In this document: positions 42,787 to 51,030 of the stretch, piece after piece
Numbering within the stretch: position 1 is the first letter of the stretch
How the letters are laid out: the number at the start of each line of letters is the position of its first letter
Origin: Caldilineaceae bacterium
Lineage (GTDB): Bacteria > Chloroflexota > Anaerolineae > Caldilineales > Caldilineaceae
NCBI GenBank assembly: GCA_022824025.1
Contig: JAJEBF010000026.1
Location: 31,501 to 95,500 of the forward strand
Direction of reading: 5' to 3'
Length of the DNA: 64,000 bases
Notes under the pieces: generated by a model
What the model saw: the letters and a program-made list of their open reading frames with translations, nothing else
What the model was told of the DNA's origin: nothing
The model's database searches: none
Position numbers and translations under genes: made by a program

Positions 42787-43796
42787 CTTTCCACTTCTTC
42801 CTCACGGCCGCTCTCCAGCGCCCGCTCAAGCGCCGACGCCACCTGAATCGCCGCCAGCCCGTCCCTGCCCGTGACGATCGGCTCCCACTTTCCCTGTACC
42901 ACCCCTACAAAGTGGCTGAACAGCGAACGGAACATCCCCTCCTGCCGCCCGTGCAGCACCGGTGTGTAACCGATGTCGGGATAGTCCGGATCACCGCCTA
43001 CGTGATAGATAGCAACCGCATTCTCATGGCCCAATACCTCGGCCGCGCCCTCTGTGCCGTGAATACTGAAATGCTCGGCCTGCGAACGTCCGCTGAACGC
43101 CGGCGTGCTCCACGATGTCTCCAACACGCCCACGACGCCATTGTCAAACGTGAACACAGCAATAATAAAGTCCTGCTTGCCCTTCGCCTTCTCCCGCGAA
43201 TACGCCTTCACGCTCGTAATCGGCCGCCCAACCGTCCACAGCATCATATCGATGTCGTGCGGCGTCAGCCAGTACGCCAGCGAAAACTTCCCCAGCACCC
43301 GCTCCGCCGCGAGCTGTATCGTATTCCGCCGCGAATACAGGTGTATGACCTCCCCAATCTCGCCCGCCGCTACCGCCTGGCGCATCGCCGCATAAGGATG
43401 GTCGAAACGCAAACTGTGGCAGACCATCAACTGCACGCCCACCCGCTCGGCCGTCTCGACGAAACTCCGCGCGTCCGCCGCCGACACAGCCATTGGCTTC
43501 TCCACCAGCACATGCTTGCCAGCCTCCAACGCAGCCAGGACAGGCGCCGTGTGCATCCACTCCGACACCGACACCACCACCGCCTCGATCTCCGGGTGGT
43601 TGGCCAGCATCTCCTCGTGCCCCACATTCGGATAACCCGGCGCTCCGTACTGACCTGCGACTTCGTACGTAGACCCTTCGCTGCGGCCCGACACCGCCAC
43701 CAGGTTGGTCTCGCTCAGTTCACTCGCCAGCCGCGCATACACACTCCCCATCCGGCCCGGGCCGACAACGCCTATCTGCAAAGGTGAATAAGTCAT
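42783..43796 (-). CDS. Gfo/Idh/MocA family oxidoreductase (inositol dehydrogenase-like)
   Basis: 337 aa. VVGPGRMG (10-17), VEKPMAVS with EKP (99-101), and the PHDIDMMLW pattern where His-Asp-x-Asp lies as in myo-inositol 2-dehydrogenase. HVGGDPDYPDIGYTPV and FSHFVGVVQGKWEPIVTGRDG match the C-terminal part of that group. Coupled with the following gene. A minus-strand promoter could use the AGTATAC element 30 bp upstream. Confidence 0.92.
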   Translation of the reverse strand: MTYSPLQIGVVGPGRMGSVYARLASELSETNLVAVSGRSEGSTYEVAGQYGAPGYPNVGHEEMLANHPEIEAVVVSVSEWMHTAPVLAALEAGKHVLVEKPMAVSAADARSFVETAERVGVQLMVCHSLRFDHPYAAMRQAVAAGEIGEVIHLYSRRNTIQLAAERVLGKFSLAYWLTPHDIDMMLWTVGRPITSVKAYSREKAKGKQDFIIAVFTFDNGVVGVLETSWSTPAFSGRSQAEHFSIHGTEGAAEVLGHENAVAIYHVGGDPDYPDIGYTPVLHGRQEGMFRSLFSHFVGVVQGKWEPIVTGRDGLAAIQVASALERALESGREEEVER

Positions 43797-43820
43797 AGAA
43801 AAATTGCATTCCTTCTTGGT

Positions 43821-43834
43821 CTGTTCAGTATACT
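43821..43834. promoter_or_regulatory. Shared element, copy 1
   Basis: CTGTTCAGTATACT, identical at 13 of 14 positions to 44836-44849. It contains the palindrome AGTATACT, giving a -10-like TATACT on both strands. It stands between two Gfo genes, where a minus-strand promoter would be useful. Confidence 0.45.
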
Positions 43835-43850
43835 GGCCATTTATCGCGAT

Positions 43851-44741
43851 CTACTGCCCGAATTCACTGATCTCTACCGTGCGCCCGCCCTCCTCGGCCG
43901 AACGCACCAGCGCCGCCATGATCGCCATCACCTCAACCGTCCACGCCACCGGAAACGGCGGCTCGCCGCTGACCGCCATCTGGATCACACGCGCCAGCGT
44001 CTCCGTATAGAACCGGTCCCCGTCCACAATGTCCGCCTCGCCCCAACCCGCCGCGCCGAACACCGCGCCGTGATACAGGCCGGGCGTTTCATGCAGCAGG
44101 TTGACCACCCCCTGCCGCCCATCCGCATAGTGGACAAGCCCAATATCGCATCGTCCCGTTCGCTGCGTCGTCACCGCTTCCGCGCCGCTCCCCAATAGCG
44201 TATGCAGCAGCTCCGCCGCGTGAATGCCGTAAAAAAACGGGTGCCTCGCCCGCGGATCCGGGAAATCGCCCGCCGCCGCCCCGCTTACGATGGCGCAGTT
44301 CAGCGCGCCGAAGCCCGCCATTCTTTCCTGCAGCTCCAACACCTCCCCCGCATAGCGCAGCGCCGAACATGACATCAGAGGCGTCCCCCGCTCCGCGGCC
44401 AGCCCGACCAAACTGTGAACGTCGCCCATCTCATTGGCAAAAGGCTTGTCCACAAAGGTCGGAAGTCCTGCCTCTATCGCCAGCCGGGCATGGGCCGGAT
44501 GGTCCTCGCCATAGCGATTGACAACCATCGCCAGGTCCACGTCGCTCAGAGCCTCGTCCGGGCTGCCCACCACTTCCGGAATCTGCCACGCTTCCGCCTT
44601 TGCACGCGCCTGTTCCCCGTCCTCTCCCCACAGCTTCACCACCTGCGCCCGCCCGTGCAGCGGACTGTCCGGCGGGTTGACCAACTTGGTCCAGGCCTCC
44701 GTATGCGTGCTGTCTGCCCCAATCATGCCTATTCGTATCAT
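43851..44741 (-). CDS. Gfo/Idh/MocA family oxidoreductase
   Basis: 296 aa from the ATG at 44741, which has GGGGAG six bases upstream; the frame is open to 44813 but that part lacks family sequence. Start strand MIRIGMIGADSTHTEAW lacks the full GxGxxG but has the GADSxH variant seen in short members. DKP at 98-100 and YGIHAAELLHTLL as substrate-site pattern. Shorter than the neighbours (296 against about 340). Substrate unknown. Confidence 0.87.
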   Translation of the reverse strand: MIRIGMIGADSTHTEAWTKLVNPPDSPLHGRAQVVKLWGEDGEQARAKAEAWQIPEVVGSPDEALSDVDLAMVVNRYGEDHPAHARLAIEAGLPTFVDKPFANEMGDVHSLVGLAAERGTPLMSCSALRYAGEVLELQERMAGFGALNCAIVSGAAAGDFPDPRARHPFFYGIHAAELLHTLLGSGAEAVTTQRTGRCDIGLVHYADGRQGVVNLLHETPGLYHGAVFGAAGWGEADIVDGDRFYTETLARVIQMAVSGEPPFPVAWTVEVMAIMAALVRSAEEGGRTVEISEFGQ

Positions 44742-44819
44742 CTTTTCTCCCCTCTGGAACTCCATGGCCAACTCTCGCTTGTTCGCGACTGAATTCTCAG
44801 CGCAACTGCTCATATCTGA

Positions 44820-44849
44820 TTGACATCTTTTTTGCCTGTTCGGTATACT
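44820..44849 (+). promoter_or_regulatory. Strong sigma70-type promoter of the PhyH gene (contains shared element, copy 2)
   Basis: Perfect TTGACA (44820-44825), an 18-bp spacer, and TATACT (44844-44849), ending in CTGTTCGGTATACT. Transcription would start about 75 nt before the ATG at 44931. Confidence 0.7.
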
Positions 44850-44930
44850 CTAAAATGATATTCAATCGCAGCTCGCAGGCTGTCCCCCGCCATCCTGTTC
44901 TGCCCGAAAACTCGCAAAGGAGTTCTCCCA

Positions 44931-45728
44931 ATGGCCTTGTCAGACGAACAAAAGGAATTCTTCTGGGAAAACGGTTATCTCCCCTACCACCGTATCCTTT
45001 CAGACGATGACCTCGCCGCACTGCGCAAACGCAGCGAAGCCATCATCAGCGGCGAAGTCAACCATGTCCCGCCTCGCTACATCCAGTTCGAAGCCAAGTT
45101 CCGCGACGGCCTGCCCGACGATGTCGAGCCGCTCGACGCCGTCCGCAAAATGACCCAGCTCTGCTACTTTGACGACGAATTTGAACGTATCGCCCGCAAG
45201 CCCGAAATCGTCGACGTCATCGACGACCTCATTGGCCCCAACATAAAGCTCTATACCGATCAGCTGATGATGAAACCCCGCTTCCACGGCACCGTAACCG
45301 ACTGGCACCAGGACTCCATGTCCTGGCTTATGTTCGCGCCCCAGGGGCACGTAAGTTGCTGGGTTGCCCTCGACGACGCCACCGTCGACAATGGCTGCAT
45401 GACCGTCATTCCCGGCAGCCATAAATGGGGTCCCATCGATTCCGCGCACAAGGACAAATTTCTGAACAGCCCGATCCTGAACAAACCCGTTCCTGTCGAA
45501 CTACCCGCCGGCAGCTGTATGTTCCATCACGGCCTCAACTTCCACCGCACCGGCGCCAACTCCACGCCGCACCGCCGCCGCGGGCTCGCGCTCCACTACA
45601 TCCGCTCCGAGACAATGTACTTCGGCATCGAAGATGAAGAGGCCCGCTTACTCACCGAATGTGAAAAACCGCGCGGCGAGTTCCGCTTCATGCTGATTCG
45701 CGGCAAAGAGTACGCCGGCAGAGTGTAG
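44931..45728 (+). CDS. Phytanoyl-CoA dioxygenase (PhyH) family protein
   Basis: 265 aa Fe(II)/2-oxoglutarate oxygenase. The iron ligands are in DWHQDS (His-x-Asp) and HGLNFHRTGAN (distal His), and the 2-oxoglutarate-binding Arg candidates in TPHRRRG. GCMTVIPGSHKWG and WVALDDATVDNG are typical strands. AAGGAG precedes the ATG. The only plus-strand gene inside a minus-strand run of oxidoreductases, with its own strong promoter. It may act on the same class of substrates as the Gfo enzymes, for example by dealkylation or hydroxylation. Confidence 0.9.
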   Translation: MALSDEQKEFFWENGYLPYHRILSDDDLAALRKRSEAIISGEVNHVPPRYIQFEAKFRDGLPDDVEPLDAVRKMTQLCYFDDEFERIARKPEIVDVIDDLIGPNIKLYTDQLMMKPRFHGTVTDWHQDSMSWLMFAPQGHVSCWVALDDATVDNGCMTVIPGSHKWGPIDSAHKDKFLNSPILNKPVPVELPAGSCMFHHGLNFHRTGANSTPHRRRGLALHYIRSETMYFGIEDEEARLLTECEKPRGEFRFMLIRGKEYAGRV

Positions 45729-45773
45729 CGGCCGGCCAGCGCCCATGGCTGCAAATCTCGCGGCCGCTGCCGG

Positions 45774-46865
45774 CTAAATCTCTATCCTCCGGCCCTCCCG
45801 CGAAGACGCATACGCGGCATCGAAAATCTGCAAAATGTGGTGAGCGTCCTCGATGCTCACCACCGCCTTCCCCCCTTCACGCACAGCCCGCACAAAGTCC
45901 GCCACATACTCGAAACCCCACTGGTCCGCATACACCGGCCGCGGCGCCGGCGGCATGTCAAACCGACGCTCCGGCGCCCCTGCCCAGGCCCGCGCCGCGC
46001 TGCTCACGTTCAGGACACCATCGCCCACAGGCGACCACGTCGCCGCCCCCAACTGACCGCGAACGGCCATATACGTGTCGTTGCGCGGGCCGACCCCACT
46101 CAGCAGGTACCCCATGTGCAGGCAGGCATGCACGCCGTTTTCGTACTCCAGCGCCACCGTCGCCGCGTCCTCCACGCCCTCCTGTATCTCGTCCGTGCGC
46201 CGGCTGCACAGCGCCGTCACCGAGCGCACCCGCGCCTGCGCAAACATCTGGAAAAGCGTCAGCCAGTGCCCGCCCTCCATGTGCAGGATGCCGCCTCCCT
46301 CACTCTCGCGGCGGTACATCCAATGATCCGGCTCCCGCAAACCAGGCCCAACCTGAACCGTCACCAGCCTCGCCTCCATGGCCAGCAACTTCCCCAGCAC
46401 ACCCTCGTCCAGGCAGCGCCGGATCTCCTCCGCCACCGGATGCCGCGGCCACGGGTAGCCAATCTGCACCACCAGGTCGCGCGCCTGCGCCAGTTCAACA
46501 ACCGGCTGCAGCTCCGCCGCCGTCCGCGCCGCCTGCTTCTCGATGAACATATGCTTGCCGGCCTCGGCCAGCCGTTCCGCGGCCCGCGCAGCCTCGTCCG
46601 GCGGCAGCATCACAACCGCCGCGTCAAACCCGTCCCACTCGAACAGATCGCAAAGATTGTCGAAAATTCGGGCATCCGGATCGTGCCGCGCCAGGCTCGC
46701 CAGCGCAGCCGCCTCTTCCTCTTCCCACTCGCAATACGCCGTGATCCGGGCGTCCTCCTGCCCGTGAAACGACTTGATCAGGCCGTGATTCCGGTCCGGC
46801 TCGAGCCCGCCCGCGTGGATTCGCAGTCCTACCACCGCGACACGCAAAGGTTCTTTCCCGCTCAT
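45774..46865 (-). CDS. Gfo/Idh/MocA family protein with EKQ in place of EKP
   Basis: 363 aa. The first strand VVGLRIHAGG has no GxGxxG, and the normally strict EKP reads EKQ (109-111), keeping the Lys. The C-terminal domain holds GILHMEGGHWLTLFQMF with a possible substrate-site His. Length and order of segments otherwise follow the family. Its ATG overlaps the preceding Gfo gene's stop by 4 nt. It may have changed cofactor or reaction. Confidence 0.83.
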   Translation of the reverse strand: MSGKEPLRVAVVGLRIHAGGLEPDRNHGLIKSFHGQEDARITAYCEWEEEEAAALASLARHDPDARIFDNLCDLFEWDGFDAAVVMLPPDEAARAAERLAEAGKHMFIEKQAARTAAELQPVVELAQARDLVVQIGYPWPRHPVAEEIRRCLDEGVLGKLLAMEARLVTVQVGPGLREPDHWMYRRESEGGGILHMEGGHWLTLFQMFAQARVRSVTALCSRRTDEIQEGVEDAATVALEYENGVHACLHMGYLLSGVGPRNDTYMAVRGQLGAATWSPVGDGVLNVSSAARAWAGAPERRFDMPPAPRPVYADQWGFEYVADFVRAVREGGKAVVSIEDAHHILQIFDAAYASSREGRRIEI

Positions 46866-47896
46866 AGCGAGACCGTCCTCCCCTCCGCCGCCGACGCATG
46901 CGCAGCCTCAATAATCTGCAGCGACCTGATGATCTCCTCCACCGTATATCCGCTGCTTCCCTCACCCCGAATCGCCGCCGCAAACGCCTGGATCGATGAC
47001 CTCCCCTCCGCCCCATAGCCCGGCACCTGAGCCGACGGAATGTCAAACTCCCGCGTCGGCGCGCCCGACCATTCAGGGTGGTCGCTCTTGATCGTGCACC
47101 TGCCTTCATCCACGTCCCACTTGATCAACCCCAGAGACCCGCGCAGCCCAATCGAGATCTCGCCGTACCCGGACGTGAAATAACCCGCATGAAGGCTGCC
47201 AATCATGCCATTGTCAAATCCCATCGAGACCGCGGCCGCGTCCTCCACGTCGATACGGTTCCCCCCTACATTGGCCTCGATCGCCGCAACGCGCGCCACA
47301 TCCGCCCCTGTCATATACCGCATCAGATCAATCCAGTGGCATCCCAGCCAGTTGAGAATCCCCCCACCCGCTTCCTCGCGCTTGAAGTACCAGGTATCCG
47401 GGCCGCGCCGCGCTACGCTCGAAGTCAGGAAACGAAACTCGATCGAATAGGGCTTCCCCAGCAATCCAGACGCCCACGTCCTTTTAATCAGATTCGCGAT
47501 GGGGTGGAAGCGCCATGTATAGCCGCAAGAGAAATGGAGCTTGTTCTTCTGCACAGCCTCCGCCACAGGAACGAGCTCGCTCGAATGCACCGCGAACGGT
47601 TTCTCGCCCCACACGTGCACTCCTGCCTCGGCCACCTGCACCATCCACGCAGGCATATCCTTCAGATAGGTGGAGACCATCACCGCATCCGGCTTGCCCT
47701 CCGCCAGCAACTCGCCCAGGCTGTCGTAAAACGGCACGTCCTGAACGTCCGCCTTCAGGTTGGGCTTCACGCCCTCCGGGTCGGGATCGTAGAATCCGAT
47801 CAACTCAATCTCATCGGGCAGCAGCATCAGCGTGTCCCGGTACATGTTGGCATGCATCAGCGAAACGCCGGCCTGCGCAAATCTCAGCTTTTTCAT
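46862..47896 (-). CDS. Gfo/Idh/MocA family oxidoreductase
   Basis: 344 aa from the ATG at 47896; a TTG at 47914 opens the frame but is less likely. Start MKKLRFAQAGVSLMHANMY lacks GxGxxG and has the AGxxLxHxxMY variant seen in a subgroup of the family. EKP (98-100), and the site GILNWLGCHWIDLMRYM. ITPxxV is absent. First of a translationally coupled pair with the EKQ protein. The unknown 196-aa protein lies 77 bp upstream on the same strand. Confidence 0.88.
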   Translation of the reverse strand: MKKLRFAQAGVSLMHANMYRDTLMLLPDEIELIGFYDPDPEGVKPNLKADVQDVPFYDSLGELLAEGKPDAVMVSTYLKDMPAWMVQVAEAGVHVWGEKPFAVHSSELVPVAEAVQKNKLHFSCGYTWRFHPIANLIKRTWASGLLGKPYSIEFRFLTSSVARRGPDTWYFKREEAGGGILNWLGCHWIDLMRYMTGADVARVAAIEANVGGNRIDVEDAAAVSMGFDNGMIGSLHAGYFTSGYGEISIGLRGSLGLIKWDVDEGRCTIKSDHPEWSGAPTREFDIPSAQVPGYGAEGRSSIQAFAAAIRGEGSSGYTVEEIIRSLQIIEAAHASAAEGRTVSL

Positions 47897-47972
47897 TTTC
47901 GACGGTCTCTCCAACTCAACGTAGTAGATTGTCTGTCCATTGAACGTCTGCCCATCGCGGGCCGCCGCCTTC

Positions 47973-48563
47973 TCACGGCACAGCCCAGATCTCGTCGGCG
48001 ATCAAACAGGAGCTGAGCGGTCGCCCCACCAACGGAATCCAGTCCTGGCGGGCATACAGGTCACCGGGAACCATCTCCCCATTCACCTCAATGCCGGCGC
48101 CATTGGCCACCACAAAGAGACAATATGTGTACAAGCCCGACCCCCCGGCGACGCCGTGATGAACAAAAGGCGCCTCCAGTTCGGTCCACGCAGCCCCCAC
48201 ACTCCCATCCGCGCTGTCGATCGAATAACCCAGCCGTTGCCGCATATCGCCGCCGCGGCCAAAACGCGCCGTGATGATCCTCTCGCCGCACGCCGCCAGA
48301 GAATTGTCGCTGTCGCGGTACATCCTGTCGTAAAGCCAGCCCGCCATCTCCGGATTGTCCGTATACACCGCGCTGGCCGGCGCCGAAGGCATGCACGAAG
48401 GATCTATGTGCAGAAAGCCCGCGTGCCCGCCCCCAGCCGGGCTGTACTCCGTCTGAAACAGGCTGAACCGGGCGCAATCCTCCTCCGCCCCCGCCAGCCG
48501 CAAATAAAGCAAATAATGAATCCCGCACCAGACCGGCTTCTGGTCGCTCGTCTCCCGTGTCAT
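47973..48563 (-). CDS. Hypothetical protein
   Basis: 196 aa from the ATG at 48563, which has GGAGG six bases upstream. I do not recognise the family. It is soluble, rich in Gly, Ala and aromatic residues, with Cys at VWCGIHYLLYL, CARFSLFQTEY and ACGERIITARFG. The middle has FLHIDPSCMPSAPA, the last third HHGVAGGSGLYTYCLFVVANGAG and a closing IADEIWAVP. No signal peptide or membrane helix. It sits between the DegT aminotransferase and the Gfo pair on the same strand, so a role in the same sugar route (binding, isomerisation) is possible. Confidence 0.7.
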   Translation of the reverse strand: MTRETSDQKPVWCGIHYLLYLRLAGAEEDCARFSLFQTEYSPAGGGHAGFLHIDPSCMPSAPASAVYTDNPEMAGWLYDRMYRDSDNSLAACGERIITARFGRGGDMRQRLGYSIDSADGSVGAAWTELEAPFVHHGVAGGSGLYTYCLFVVANGAGIEVNGEMVPGDLYARQDWIPLVGRPLSSCLIADEIWAVP

Positions 48564-48650
48564 CAACCGCCTCCATCAAGACGCAACTGCTGTGCCCCTG
48601 GCCTCTCGCCCCTTTTCCCTTATGCTCTGGCCGCCCAGCCGCCAGCAGTT

Positions 48651-48691
48651 TCTGACCACTGACCGTTGACCGCTGACCACTAACTACTGAA
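48651..48691. repeat. 7-nt tandem repeat (TGACCAC units)
   Basis: Units TGACCAC, TGACCGT, TGACCGC, TGACCAC, TAACTAC and TGA follow each other with exact 7-nt spacing. Same family as the repeats at 15.24 and 56.31 kb. Confidence 0.75.
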
Positions 48692-49942
48692 GTTTCCCCG
48701 TTTGCGGAAATGCCCGAATACTTTCCGAATCCCAGCCGCGATGTCGGCTGCATCTTCCTCGTCCATGCTCGGCTGCATCGCAAAACTGAATCCGCGCCGC
48801 ATCAGCTTCTCTCCGTTCGGGCACTCCGCCAACCTGTAGTCGACCGGCTTCTCACGCTCGTAATCAAACGGAAAGCGGCTGCGGCCATAGCAGTTCGGCT
48901 CCGACAGGAACGGGTTGCGGTAGAGCGGCCCCTCTTTGCCCGACCCAATATACGGGCCTCCGGCCGGAATTCCCTCGTGCTGGAGGGCTTCGGCAAACTC
49001 CCACGCGTCGCACTCCATCTTGTCCGTGTCCAGCGTCATCCCCAGCACCCAGTACGAGTTCCGGTCCCCCTCCCGCACCCGCTGCGGCGTGATCTCCTCG
49101 ATATCCGACACCTGTTCGATTATCCCTTCCGCCGCCGCAATCTTCTTCTCGATGTAGCCGTCCACCTTCTCCAGCTGCGAGATCAGGACCGCCGCCATCA
49201 GGTCGTTCAGCTTGTAGTTCGGCGCCAGGAAATAGTTCGCGTACGGCCGCCCTTCGAACGGCCCGCCATTGCGCGGCAAGGCGCAGTCAGAGAAGATCAG
49301 CGCCCGCTCCCACAACGTCTCGTTATCCGTCATGATCGCGCCGCCGCCCCCCGCCGAGAGATGCTTCCCCCCAAAGCTGAAGCCGTTTATGTCCCCCATT
49401 GAACCCACAACCTTGCCCTGATATTCGGCAAAGTGGGCCTGGCAGCAGTCCTCAATCAAGAAGATCTGATGCCGGTCCGCGATCTCCCGCAGCGCAGCCA
49501 TGTCACAGGGATTGCCAAAGAGATGAACCGCGATGATCGCCCGCGTCCTCGGCGTAATCTTGGCCTCGACGTCCGCCGGGTCCACTGTATACGTGTCATC
49601 AACGTCGGCGAATACCGGCACGCAGTTATGCAGCAGCGTGCCGATGATGCTGCCCCCGGACGTCCACGGCGTCACGATAATCTCATCCCCAGGATCGGGA
49701 TTGACCGCGCCGACACAGGTGTGCATCGCCGCCGTGCCCGATGTCACCGTGACCACGTGGGCCACCCCGTGCCGCGCCGCAAATGCCTCCTCGAACTGCC
49801 TCACTTTCGGGCCCTTCCCCAACGCGCCCGACCGGATCACCTCAGAAAGCGCTTCAATATCCTCGTCCCCAAAATAGTGGCTCGGTCCAAATGGCAGCGT
49901 ACGCACCGGCGCGCCGCCTGTCATCGCTAACTGTTCGCGCAT
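48680..49942 (-). CDS. DegT/DnrJ/EryC1/StrS family PLP aminotransferase
   Basis: 420 aa. The PLP lysine is in GFSFGGKHLSAGGGG, the cofactor-stacking part in FLIEDCCQAHFAEY, and the turn TVTSGTAAMHT. It is the same subgroup as the protein at 28054. GAAGGAG before the ATG. It leads the minus-strand run 49942 to 45774 with the unknown protein and two Gfo enzymes. A dehydrogenase making a keto sugar and a transaminase replacing the keto by an amino group, or the reverse, would be consistent. Confidence 0.92.
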   Translation of the reverse strand: MREQLAMTGGAPVRTLPFGPSHYFGDEDIEALSEVIRSGALGKGPKVRQFEEAFAARHGVAHVVTVTSGTAAMHTCVGAVNPDPGDEIIVTPWTSGGSIIGTLLHNCVPVFADVDDTYTVDPADVEAKITPRTRAIIAVHLFGNPCDMAALREIADRHQIFLIEDCCQAHFAEYQGKVVGSMGDINGFSFGGKHLSAGGGGAIMTDNETLWERALIFSDCALPRNGGPFEGRPYANYFLAPNYKLNDLMAAVLISQLEKVDGYIEKKIAAAEGIIEQVSDIEEITPQRVREGDRNSYWVLGMTLDTDKMECDAWEFAEALQHEGIPAGGPYIGSGKEGPLYRNPFLSEPNCYGRSRFPFDYEREKPVDYRLAECPNGEKLMRRGFSFAMQPSMDEEDAADIAAGIRKVFGHFRKRGNFSS

Positions 49943-49944
49943 TG

Positions 49945-50685
49945 CTACCTTTCTCCTTCGCGCCTGACACCGTCCGGTTTATCTCGTCTTTCACCCAGCA
50001 CACCGCCGAAAACCTCGACCAACCTCTCCAAATCGCGCGGCAACGTATATGTCTCGCTGTCTTTCGTTACCCTCTTCGCACCCCGTTCCAGCAGACCAAA
50101 TTGCCAGATCGGCCCTGCCGTCAATACACCGAACATCTGCGTCTTCCCGCCTCGGGCAAGCCTTGTCCGCCCGCTCGCCTCACGGACCCGCCGTGTGCGC
50201 TCGGCCTTCTGGGCCCGCCGTGGATGTTTCGGCCCAACCGTCGGCATCGCCGTGTACTCGCTCACCGATACCATCTGTACGGCCAGCTTCTGGAATCCAC
50301 GCGCCAGGGCCTCGCTCCGCACGCCGGCCACCACTAGGTCCTGCCCGCCCTGCAGCAAAAAGTCCACCGTGCCGGTCAGCCGCCCGCCCGCCACCGGATA
50401 CGCGATGTTCATTTTGAATCTGTACTGATCCAGCGCAGCAAACAACACCGGCGTCACATAGAACGACCTGTACGCGGCCTCGTTGGTCAGCGGCACATAC
50501 GGCAGCCGCTCCCGCATCTGCGCGCGCAGCGGCCCGAGCTGCGCACGGCGCGGAACCTCTGCAGTTGGCAATTCAAGGGGTGCGTCGCGAAAGCGGTAGC
50601 CTAAATCAGCAAGAATCTCGTCCGTCTCTGAGTTCAACGCGAGGATCTGGGAAAACGTATAGGAAGTTCCTTCTTGGAGAACCAT
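49945..50685 (-). CDS. Degenerate PD-(D/E)XK nuclease-like protein
   Basis: 246 aa from the ATG at 50685 (GGAG five bases upstream). The outline resembles a nuclease-fold family common in cyanobacteria: FSQILALN at the start, a strand with GTVDFLLQGGQDLVVAGV, RGFQKLAVQMV, and LTAGPIWQFGLLERG near the end. Those relatives carry a D...EAK catalytic pattern; here the place of EAK reads AGV, so the catalytic Glu and Lys seem lost. A basic loop of about 35 residues (HPRRAQKAERTRRVREA) is inserted. It ends 3 bp from the DegT start on the same strand. Family match is from memory, without search. Confidence 0.6.
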   Translation of the reverse strand: MVLQEGTSYTFSQILALNSETDEILADLGYRFRDAPLELPTAEVPRRAQLGPLRAQMRERLPYVPLTNEAAYRSFYVTPVLFAALDQYRFKMNIAYPVAGGRLTGTVDFLLQGGQDLVVAGVRSEALARGFQKLAVQMVSVSEYTAMPTVGPKHPRRAQKAERTRRVREASGRTRLARGGKTQMFGVLTAGPIWQFGLLERGAKRVTKDSETYTLPRDLERLVEVFGGVLGERRDKPDGVRREGER

Positions 50686-51030
50686 GAATCTCCAGCGCTG
50701 GCACGCCGTTTCCGGCACGACAGCCTGCCGCACGCGCGTGGATGTTGCCGCCTACCCACCGTACACAGGCCGAACAGAGCCGTTGCTTCGCTTCCCAGAC
50801 ATGATGGCGTTGCCACCCGACCCGCGGCGCAACGTGCCACCATCCTAGCAAAGCGCTGGTCGCATGTCAATGTGTTGCAAATGGGCACGCGCCGCGAGCT
50901 AGAGTCGTAACTCTAGTCCACGTACGAGTATTTGTGAGATGTACGACCTGGGTGACAAAGAACCTTTAGGAGGAGATCCAGTCGAGACCCGGCGCTGCCC
51001 TTTTTCGGCAGGCTTCAACCGGTTCGAAGC
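50686..51030. other. Intergenic region
   Basis: 345 bp. Nothing convincing is seen: the overlapping reverse frames up to 50888 are read in phases unlike a protein, and no promoter or hairpin stands out. The part next to 51031 is lower in G+C than its surroundings. Confidence 0.4.

Noticed and set aside
42627..43787. 386-codon plus-strand frame opposite two Gfo genes
   Set aside because: Arg/His/Pro-rich composition typical of antisense frames; both minus-strand genes are convincing.
50606..50888. Short minus-strand frames upstream of the nuclease-like gene, possible transposase relic
   Set aside because: No transposase motif, terminal repeat or target duplication could be seen.
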